Below, piece after piece: positions 13,444-19,406 of a stretch of 19,406 bases of DNA. Source of the DNA: an uncultured Phascolarctobacterium sp. (GTDB taxonomy: Bacteria; Bacillota; Negativicutes; Acidaminococcales; Acidaminococcaceae); contig USBV01000011.1 of assembly GCA_900553055.1 (NCBI GenBank), positions 1 through 19,406 on the forward strand. The letters run 5' to 3'. The position numbers were made by a program, and so were the translations under genes. Under the pieces are notes generated by a model, which saw only the letters and a program-made list of their open reading frames with translations, was not told the origin of the DNA and made no database searches. Positions within the stretch are counted from its first letter, which is position 1. Each line of letters opens with the position of its first letter.

Positions 13444-14994
13444 CTACATTCTTCTCGGGTAAACATAATCTGCTTGCAAACCCAAGGGAATATCCAAGCC
13501 CCAGAACACATACAGCATAATGGTGAGGCTAACCAGCAGTGCCACAGTGTAGGGCAGCATCAAGGAGCTCAATGTGCCGATGCCGGCGCTCTTCACATAC
13601 TTTTGGCAGTACAGAATAATCAAGGGATAGAAGGCAAACATCGGGGTAACAACGTTTACAGCAGAGTCGCTGACACGGAAGGCCACCTGAGTCAGCTCCG
13701 GCGCAATGCCCACAGCCATGAGCATGGGCACGAAAATAGGTGCCAAAATGGCCCATTTTGCAGAAGCGGAGGTAATGATCAAATTTAGGAAGGCTACAAA
13801 GATGATGATGCCAAAAACAGTAACCTGGGGCGGCAGCGCCAAGGATTTCAGGAATTCTGCGCCAGCAACAGCAATCAGCGCACCCATATTGGAAGCGCCA
13901 AAGGCATACAGGAATTGCGCAGCAAAGAAATAGAAGACAATTAATTGTACCAAGGTTTTGGTGATATCCTCCATCGCCTTAGTTACGTCCTTGGAGGACT
14001 TAAATTTGCCTACCAAAACACCATAAACGAGGCCCACAGCGCCAGTGAAGATGAAGAGCAGGGACACGATGGACTGCATAACAGGGGCTTTAAAGCTAGC
14101 CAGCATGCCATTAGAGTCACGCAAAATAGAGTCCTGCGGAATCAACAGGGCTACAAGGCCTGCAACCATGGCCAACAGCACTGCAGTAGCTACATAGAAG
14201 GCTTTGTTCTCGCGCGGGGTAACCTCGGTATTGCCATCCTCGCCCACATCGATATCCTCGTCCAGCGGGCAGTTTTTCCACAGCCAAGGCTCCACAACAC
14301 GCTCGGTTACATACCAGCAGCTGGGAATAACCACGAAAGTAGCACCAAAGGCGTAAAAATAGTTGCACAGTACGTTTACTTGGTAGCTGGGATCGATGAT
14401 TTGCGCTGCACTTTGGGTGAAGCCTTGAATAACGGGGTCAATCGCAGAAGGAGTGTAGTTGGCCGCAAAAGCACCGGCAATACCTGCAAAGGATGCGCCG
14501 ATACCAGCCAAGGGATGCTTGCCGGTAGCATAAAACATATACGCAGCCACGGGGATGATAATTACATAGCCGGTATCAGGGCCAAGATGGCTCAGCATAC
14601 CTACGAGAATGATAATCGGGGTAATCAAAAATTTAGGGGTTACGGCCAAAATCTTTTTCAACGCAGTGTTGATATAGCCGGAGCCATCGGCGATGCCGAT
14701 ACCAAGAGTGGCTACGATAACCATGCCCAACGGCGGAAAGCCGGAATAGTTGGAAACCATTTTGGACAGCAGCGTTACGAGGTTTTTGCCACTGAGCATA
14801 TTGTTTACAACGATTTCCTTGCCGGTGGTCGGGTGCACATAACCAAAGTGCATGGTGGATAAAATAGCGGAAAGCACGCAGCAAATTACGAAGGCACCGA
14901 TAAAAAGAATGGTAATATCAGGAATCTTGTTACCGATCCTTTCAATCAGGCCCAAAATGCCGCCCGCTTTGTTTTTGTCTTCGACAGCTTGCAT
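13444..14994 (-). CDS. AbgT-family transporter
   Basis: 516-residue inner-membrane transporter of the AbgT (p-aminobenzoyl-glutamate transporter/MtrF) family, with about a dozen hydrophobic segments. Landmarks: GMLSHLGPDTGYVIIIPVAA, an AGIAGAFAANYTPSAIDPVIQG hairpin region, and the C-terminal SASAKWAILAPIFVPML and FRVSDSAVNVVTPMFAFYPL, which match the family's conserved re-entrant hairpins. A charged loop (~245-265) splits the halves. E. coli AbgT imports p-aminobenzoyl-glutamate; MtrF exports sulfonamides. Here it precedes peptidase T rather than abgAB hydrolases, which points to import of a short peptide or acyl-amino acid (inference). ATG at 14994; AAGGAG lies 11 bases upstream. Confidence 0.92.
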   Translation of the reverse strand: MQAVEDKNKAGGILGLIERIGNKIPDITILFIGAFVICCVLSAILSTMHFGYVHPTTGKEIVVNNMLSGKNLVTLLSKMVSNYSGFPPLGMVIVATLGIGIADGSGYINTALKKILAVTPKFLITPIIILVGMLSHLGPDTGYVIIIPVAAYMFYATGKHPLAGIGASFAGIAGAFAANYTPSAIDPVIQGFTQSAAQIIDPSYQVNVLCNYFYAFGATFVVIPSCWYVTERVVEPWLWKNCPLDEDIDVGEDGNTEVTPRENKAFYVATAVLLAMVAGLVALLIPQDSILRDSNGMLASFKAPVMQSIVSLLFIFTGAVGLVYGVLVGKFKSSKDVTKAMEDITKTLVQLIVFYFFAAQFLYAFGASNMGALIAVAGAEFLKSLALPPQVTVFGIIIFVAFLNLIITSASAKWAILAPIFVPMLMAVGIAPELTQVAFRVSDSAVNVVTPMFAFYPLIILYCQKYVKSAGIGTLSSLMLPYTVALLVSLTIMLYVFWGLDIPLGLQADYVYPRRM

Positions 14995-15031
14995 GAAATA
15001 AATCACTCCTTAAAAATAGAAATACCCATAT

Positions 15032-15060
15032 ATTGTAGCACATAACCTCATCAATTGCAA
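15032..15060 (-). promoter_or_regulatory. Promoter of the abgT-like/pepT operon
   Basis: Minus-strand -35 TTGCAA (15055-15060), 17-bp spacer, extended -10 TGCTACAAT (TACAAT at 15032-15037). Predicted leader of about 30 bases. Confidence 0.7.
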
Positions 15061-15094
15061 AATATGAAGCTAATATTTCACATTAAGAAGCCAA

Positions 15095-15128
15095 AACACC
15101 CCAACGCAATTGTTTGCGTCGAGGTGTT
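15095..15128 (-). terminator. Terminator of the trp operon
   Basis: A 15-bp stem, AACACCCCAACGCAA (15095-15109) against 15114-15128 with two G-U pairs when read on the minus strand, closed by a 4-base loop. The tail (TTGGCTTCTT) is a poor U tract, so termination may be partial; the abgT-type promoter lies just beyond. Confidence 0.7.
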
Positions 15129-15149
15129 CTTAGAGGGGAGCAGAGGGGC

Positions 15150-15941
15150 TTATACTGCGTCTGCAGCCTTATTTACAGCTTCTACCATTTCCTTACAATA
15201 TTCATAAACGTATTGGGGGGATTCGGTGCCATATTTTTCCACGATTTTCACAATCGCACTGCCCACGATGGCTCCATCGCTAGCTTTAGCCATAGCATAG
15301 GCCTGGTCGGGAGTGGCGATGCCAAATCCCACAGCACAGGGCACATCGGTAACCTTGCGGATTTCGTCCACAATAGCATTGATATCGGTGGTGATCTCCT
15401 TGCGCACGCCGGTAACGCCCAGGGAGGACACGATGTAGATATACCCTTGACCGATTTGCGCAATCTTTTGGATGCGGTCGCGGGAGGTGGGCGCAATAAG
15501 CGGCACCAGCGCTACCTTGTGCGGCTCGCTATAGGGGCGCATTTCTTCGCGCTCTTCGTAAGGAATATCGGGGATGATGACGCCGTCTACACCGCTTTCT
15601 TCGCAACGGGTGAAGAATTTTTCGGCACCATAGGCATAAATCGGATTAGCATAGGTCAAAAATACCAGTGGTACCTGGGTTTCCTGACGCAGCTCGGCCA
15701 CGAGGTCAAAGATTTTGTCGGTAGTAGTGCCAGCCTCCAGCGCACGCAAATCGGCACGTTGAATAACGGGGCCCTCGGCCACGGGGTCGGAGAAGGGAAT
15801 GCCAAATTCCACAATGCCCACACCGGCCTTCACCATGGCCAGCACCAGCTCCTTAGTGGTTGCCAAATTGGGGTCACCGGCGGTTACGAAGCCGATGAAC
15901 AGCTTTTTATTTTTTGCAAATGCCTCTTGAATTCTACTCAT
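15150..15941 (-). CDS. trpA: Tryptophan synthase alpha chain
   Basis: 263 residues, cytosolic TIM barrel that cleaves indole-3-glycerol phosphate and passes indole to TrpB. E45 in [10 protein letters not shown] is the catalytic glutamate (E49 of Salmonella). The position of catalytic Asp60 is a glutamate, E56, in [11 protein letters not shown]. Loop residues PDIPYEE and the phosphate-site GFGI and GAIVGSAIV are present. The frame extends 34 codons further upstream through trpB, but the ATG at 15941 follows GGGGGTGG and begins MSRIQEAF, the usual start. It overlaps the trpB stop by 8 bases. Last gene of the operon. Confidence 0.97.
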   Translation of the reverse strand: MSRIQEAFAKNKKLFIGFVTAGDPNLATTKELVLAMVKAGVGIVEFGIPFSDPVAEGPVIQRADLRALEAGTTTDKIFDLVAELRQETQVPLVFLTYANPIYAYGAEKFFTRCEESGVDGVIIPDIPYEEREEMRPYSEPHKVALVPLIAPTSRDRIQKIAQIGQGYIYIVSSLGVTGVRKEITTDINAIVDEIRKVTDVPCAVGFGIATPDQAYAMAKASDGAIVGSAIVKIVEKYGTESPQYVYEYCKEMVEAVNKAADAV

Positions 15942-17118
15942 GTAAGTCCACCCCCATATAGCGTGCGATTGCAGCAACGTCCTTGTCGCCACGACCGGAA
16001 ATATTAATGACGATAATCTTATCCTTGTCCATAGTGGGCGCAATCTTCATGGCGTGAGCCACAGCATGCGCACTTTCGATAGCAGGGATAATGCCCTCGA
16101 TTTTAGATAGATAGTTGAAGGCGTCCACAGCCTCTTGGTCCGTAGCAGGCACATATTCAGCGCGGCCAATGTCGTGCAGATAAGCGTGCTCGGGGCCGAT
16201 GCCGGGATAATCAAGGCCGGCAGAGATGGAATATACGGGCGCGATTTGGCCGTATTCATCCTGCAGGAAGTAGGACTTCATGCCGTGGAAAATGCCCAGG
16301 CGACCGTTAGCGATAGTAGCGGCGTTTTTGGGATTATCCACGCCGAGGCCGGCCGCTTCAACGCCAATCAGGCGCACATCCTTGTCCTCGATAAAGTCGT
16401 AGAACATACCCATAGCGTTGGAGCCACCGCCTACACAGGCGATGAGCACATCGGGCAGGCGGCCTTCCTTCTCCAGCATTTGCGCCTTAATTTCTTCGCC
16501 GATAATCTTTTGGAAATCGCGTACGATGGCAGGATAAGGATGCGGGCCCATAACACTGCCCAATACATAATAAGTATCCTCAACGCGCTCAGTCCATACG
16601 CGCAAAGCCTCGTTTACAGCATCCTTCAGGGTGCCGGTGCCACTTTCCACGGGCACAACCTTGGAGCCTAAGAGCTCCATGCGGAACACATTCAGCTTTT
16701 GGCGTTCGCAGTCCTCCTTGCCCATATAAACAACGCAGTCCATGCCCATCAGCGCAGCAGCAGTTGCAGTAGCAACACCATGCTGACCGGCGCCGGTTTC
16801 GGCAATAACGCGTTTTTTACCCATTTTCTTGGCCAATAAAATTTGGCCCAAAACATTGTTGATTTTGTGCGCGCCGGTGTGGTTCAAATCCTCGCGCTTC
16901 AAATAAATCTTGGCACCGCCCAAATCCTTGGTCATACGCTCTGCATAATATAAGAGGGACGGTCTATTCGCATATTCACGATATAATTGGGCCAGCTCGG
17001 CCTTAAATTCCGGATCATCCTTATATTTATCATAGGCTGCCTCCAGCTCCAGCACTGCGTTCATCAGTGTTTCCGGCATGTATTGGCCGCCGTGAATACC
17101 ATATCTACCCTTGGTCAT
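15934..17118 (-). CDS. trpB: Tryptophan synthase beta chain
   Basis: 394-residue PLP enzyme joining indole and serine to make tryptophan. K85 in HTGAHKINN is the PLP-binding lysine; ETGAGQHG (107-114) binds the serine carboxylate and contains the catalytic glutamate E107; GGGSNA (230-235) holds the PLP phosphate. N-terminal [16 protein letters not shown] is the standard TrpB1 opening, so this is the partner type for TrpA rather than TrpB2. The ATG at 17118 follows GGGGAGAG. It comes 39 bases after the trpF stop, the only real gap among these trp genes, and overlaps trpA. Confidence 0.98.
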   Translation of the reverse strand: MTKGRYGIHGGQYMPETLMNAVLELEAAYDKYKDDPEFKAELAQLYREYANRPSLLYYAERMTKDLGGAKIYLKREDLNHTGAHKINNVLGQILLAKKMGKKRVIAETGAGQHGVATATAAALMGMDCVVYMGKEDCERQKLNVFRMELLGSKVVPVESGTGTLKDAVNEALRVWTERVEDTYYVLGSVMGPHPYPAIVRDFQKIIGEEIKAQMLEKEGRLPDVLIACVGGGSNAMGMFYDFIEDKDVRLIGVEAAGLGVDNPKNAATIANGRLGIFHGMKSYFLQDEYGQIAPVYSISAGLDYPGIGPEHAYLHDIGRAEYVPATDQEAVDAFNYLSKIEGIIPAIESAHAVAHAMKIAPTMDKDKIIVINISGRGDKDVAAIARYMGVDLHE

Positions 17119-17157
17119 GTCTTTTCTCTCCCCTTTTATCTAGTTAAGTTTTTTATA

Positions 17158-17799
17158 TTAAAGTTGTTTTACCTGTGCTACAAAATCCGCCATTTTTTGT
17201 GCGTCCTTAAGGCCTGTCGCACTGTCCTCCACACCACCGCTCACATCAACTGCGTAAGCATGAGGATTTTCGGCGATGACCTGAGCTACATTACTAGCAT
17301 CCAAGCCACCGGCGATAAAGTAAGGCTTGGGAATAGTGACGCCTTCCAGCTCTAAGTTAAAGCGCTCGCCTGTGCCACCATAGTGCCCGGGCTTATAGGT
17401 GTCGAAGAGGAAGAAGTCTACTTGATACTGCTCTAAATTGAGCAGGGACTCTTCACTGCGCACGCGGATGGCCTTGATGATGGGCACGCTCACGTTTTTG
17501 TTAGCTAGCTCTTGGTGCAGCCTCGTAATATAGTCCGCATCCTCGTCACCATGGAGTTGAATTATATCTATTATACCAGCTTGCGCCAGTTTAGCAATAA
17601 AGTCTATTTCCGCATTGACGAAAACGCCCACAGCCTTGATGCTCGGCGCCAGCATGGCCTTCAGCAGCGCTGCCTGCTGTGCAGTTACGGTTCGCTTACT
17701 TTTCGCGTAAAACACCATACCGATGAAGTCAGGCTTTACTTTATTAGCGCACTCAATATCTTCGCTGCGAGTGAGGCCACAGATTTTTACTTTAGTCAT
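17158..17799 (-). CDS. trpF: Phosphoribosylanthranilate isomerase
   Basis: 213-residue TIM-barrel enzyme that converts phosphoribosylanthranilate to the carboxyphenylamino-deoxyribulose phosphate. Catalytic C7 (KICGLT) and D133 (LFDTYKPGHYGGTG) are present, as are QLHGDE and AVDVSGGVE, the phosphate-site loop. Start: the trpC stop and this ATG share bases (TGATG), giving translational coupling; a GTG one codon earlier is possible. Free-standing, not fused to trpC as in enteric bacteria. Confidence 0.96.
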   Translation of the reverse strand: MTKVKICGLTRSEDIECANKVKPDFIGMVFYAKSKRTVTAQQAALLKAMLAPSIKAVGVFVNAEIDFIAKLAQAGIIDIIQLHGDEDADYITRLHQELANKNVSVPIIKAIRVRSEESLLNLEQYQVDFFLFDTYKPGHYGGTGERFNLELEGVTIPKPYFIAGGLDASNVAQVIAENPHAYAVDVSGGVEDSATGLKDAQKMADFVAQVKQL

Positions 17800-18575
17800 C
17801 ACGCCCGCATCTCCTTCAGCATGGCTGCTGGGTCTGCGCTACGCATCAGCGCCTCGCCCACCAGCACCGCCTGCACTCCTGCGGCCTTCAAGCCAGCGCA
17901 ATCGCTCGCCTTGGCGATGCCGCTTTCGGCGACAAAAATCTTGTCCGACGGAATTTGCTCCCGCAGCCGCAGGCTGTTGAGCGGATTAACGCTAAAATCC
18001 TTCAGGTTGCGGTTATTCACGCCGATGATGCCAGCTCCGGCCGCTATGGCCGCGCCTACCTCATCGGCATCGTGTGCTTCTACCAAAGCGCTCAGGCCTA
18101 GCTCATGCGCTTGGCACAAATACTCGGCCAACTGTGCCTCGCTAAGCAGGCTGCAAATTAGTAGCACTGCGTCCGCGCCAAGGCACTTGGCCTCGTAGAT
18201 TTGGTACTCATCGATGGTGAAATCCTTGCGCAGGATGGGCAGCTGTACAGCAGCCCGCACTTTGCCCAAATATTCGTCACTGCCAAGGAAGAACTTCGGC
18301 TCCGTTAGGCAGGAGATGGCGGCTGCGCCGCCCTCCTCGTACTGGCGAGCCTTGTCTAAAAAGATGCGCTCGAAGTCCGGCGCGATGAGCCCCTTAGAAG
18401 GCGATGCCTGCTTGAGCTCAGCGATGACGGATAGGCCGGGCGCGGCCAGCGCCCCGTAAAAATCCTTGCCTGCGGGGCGGCCTTCGGCCTCATCCCGCAC
18501 ATCATATAGGCTCTTATGTTTTTTCAGTGCCTCCACTCGGGTGCGGGTGTAGGCCGCAATCTCGTCTAATATCAT
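17799..18575 (-). CDS. trpC: Indole-3-glycerol phosphate synthase
   Basis: 258-residue TIM-barrel enzyme that closes the indole ring. Active-site residues: E53 and K55 ([12 protein letters not shown]), K117 (LRKDF), E166 (LVEAHD), N187/N188-R189 (GVNNRNL) and E217-S218 (VAESGI). [13 protein letters not shown] near the C-terminus is the phosphate loop. The ATG overlaps the trpD stop as ATGA, with GAGG upstream inside trpD. Full length. GC is locally higher here than in the left half of the window; given its conserved operon place this looks like local composition rather than transfer. Confidence 0.97.
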   Translation of the reverse strand: MILDEIAAYTRTRVEALKKHKSLYDVRDEAEGRPAGKDFYGALAAPGLSVIAELKQASPSKGLIAPDFERIFLDKARQYEEGGAAAISCLTEPKFFLGSDEYLGKVRAAVQLPILRKDFTIDEYQIYEAKCLGADAVLLICSLLSEAQLAEYLCQAHELGLSALVEAHDADEVGAAIAAGAGIIGVNNRNLKDFSVNPLNSLRLREQIPSDKIFVAESGIAKASDCAGLKAAGVQAVLVGEALMRSADPAAMLKEMRA

Positions 18576-19406
18576 CTATTGCTTACCTCAATGAATTTTT
18601 CCAAAGTAGCCAAAGCCTTGCCGCTATCGATAATTTCTGCTGCCAGCTTAATGCCATCGGCCAAGGATTCTGCCTTGCCACCAATGTAGAGCGCTGCGCC
18701 AGCATTCATCAGCACTGCGTTGCGCTTGTGGCCTTGCTCGCCGCTTAAGATAGCGCGGGTAATTTTAGCGTTTTCTTCCGGCAGACCGCCCACCAAATCA
18801 GCCTTGGTGCAGCGCTCAAAGCCAAAGTCTTCGGGTTTAATTACATAATTCTTCATCCAGCCGTCCTTGAATTCGCATACGGTGGTCGGAGCGCTGAGGG
18901 AAATTTCGTCCAGCTTATCCTGTCCATACACTACCATGCCGCGGGTTACGCCTAGGTTAATGAGTACTTGAGCCAAGGGCTGTACTAAATAGCCGTCATA
19001 TACGCCCAACAGTTGCATCTTGGGGCTACCGGGATTGGTCAAGGGTCCTAAAATGTTGAACACAGTGCGAATGCCCAGCTCTTTACGAATGGGGCCTACA
19101 TATTTCATGGAGGTGTGATATTTTTGAGCGAAGAAGAAGCACATGCCTACTTCCTTAAGCAGCTCCACGCATTTTTCCGGGTCCTGCTGAATATTAACGC
19201 CCAATGCCTCTAAGCAGTCCGCAGTGCCGCATTTGGAGGAAGCAGCACGATTGCCGTGCTTGGCGACCTTCATACCGCCAGCAGCCGCTACCAAAGCGGA
19301 GGTAGTGGAAATATTAAAGCTATTAGCATTATCACCGCCGGTACCAACGATTTCGAAAATGTCCATGCCAGTTTCACATTTAGTAGCGTGGTCACGCATA
19401 GCGGCG
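18572..19406 (-). CDS. trpD: Anthranilate phosphoribosyltransferase, N-terminus cut by window edge
   Basis: 278 residues are visible; the frame stays open to base 19406, and codons before the internal ATG at 19399 read AAMRDHA, as within normal TrpD, so the true start (about 60 residues earlier) is outside. The PRPP-binding [13 protein letters not shown] and [15 protein letters not shown] are intact, followed by the LGPLTNPG loop typical of the C-terminal domain. It transfers phosphoribose from PRPP to anthranilate. It is a free-standing TrpD here as far as can be seen; a fusion to trpG cannot be excluded because the N-terminus is missing. Upstream gene(s), probably trpG/trpE, and the operon promoter or attenuator lie beyond the window. 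Confidence 0.96.
   Translation of the reverse strand, partial: AAMRDHATKCETGMDIFEIVGTGGDNANSFNISTTSALVAAAGGMKVAKHGNRAASSKCGTADCLEALGVNIQQDPEKCVELLKEVGMCFFFAQKYHTSMKYVGPIRKELGIRTVFNILGPLTNPGSPKMQLLGVYDGYLVQPLAQVLINLGVTRGMVVYGQDKLDEISLSAPTTVCEFKDGWMKNYVIKPEDFGFERCTKADLVGGLPEENAKITRAILSGEQGHKRNAVLMNAGAALYIGGKAESLADGIKLAAEIIDSGKALATLEKFIEVSNR

Noticed and set aside
13945..14862. 305-codon open frame on the plus strand, antisense to the AbgT-family gene
   Set aside because: The opposite strand encodes a full, recognisable transporter. The antisense product is rich in His/Gly/Asn without any family motif, and no ribosome site precedes it.
15114..16007. 297-codon open frame on the plus strand across trpA
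   Set aside because: Shadow of trpA caused by codon bias; the product has no recognisable domain and begins inside the trp terminator hairpin.
15942..16043. 34-codon N-terminal extension of trpA
   Set aside because: It would be read out of frame through trpB, and the ATG at 15941 has a ribosome site and the normal TrpA N-terminus.
17119..17157. Possible internal promoter or terminator in the trpF-trpB gap
   Set aside because: Only 39 bases, AT-rich, with no hairpin and no convincing -10; it just holds the trpB ribosome site.
1..19406. CRISPR array, tRNA, rRNA, insertion sequence, integrase or phage genes
   Set aside because: No regularly spaced repeats, transposase-like frames or RNA gene cores were seen anywhere on either strand.

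Overview
The window looks like the chromosome of a low-to-mid GC anaerobic bacterium of the Bacillota, most likely a Negativicutes (Phascolarctobacterium/Acidaminococcus-like). This rests on AGGAGG-type ribosome sites, strong extended -10 promoters, intrinsic terminators with U tracts, and the gene types (AbgT transporter, Mrp with an N-terminal Cys cluster, DUF1294, DUF3100). The genus is inference. Nearly all of the sequence is dense housekeeping and catabolic coding DNA. I see no tRNA, rRNA, CRISPR array, insertion sequence or prophage.

Layout. 1-2058: an M24 peptidase (cut by the left edge) and a metallo-beta-lactamase-fold hydrolase, both on the minus strand with their own promoters. 2059-2343: a regulatory gap with a 15-bp inverted repeat, a minus-strand terminator that could end a short RNA, and a leader hairpin ahead of a plus-strand low-molecular-weight tyrosine phosphatase. 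2865-4468: a YbjQ-family gene and an M20 carbamoylase-type amidohydrolase on the minus strand, divergent from a secreted SIMPL protein; the two promoters are near-perfect mirror images. 5386-7487: a flavodoxin-like reductase, a decayed AbiEi antitoxin fragment, an Mrp/Nbp35 ATPase and a DUF1294 membrane protein.

7669-12010 is the most distinctive block. A four-gene minus-strand operon (DUF3100 permease, a 148-residue membrane partner, an Atz/TRZ-type amidohydrolase, a TauE/SafE permease) is divergent from a Crp/Fnr-type regulator. A TGCTA-N6-TAGCA palindrome covers the operon's -10. It reads as a regulated uptake-and-hydrolysis unit for an unidentified small nitrogen compound. 12133-14994 holds an AbgT-family transporter followed by peptidase T, a probable import-and-cleave pair.

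15150-19406 is the distal part of a tryptophan operon in the order trpD-C-F-B-A, transcribed leftwards and mostly with stop/start overlaps. trpD runs off the right edge; trpE and trpG would lie beyond it. A strong hairpin follows trpA.

No wholly new system is demonstrated. The DUF3100 operon with its palindrome, the candidate short RNA near 2155-2269 and the AbiEi relic deserve the most attention.
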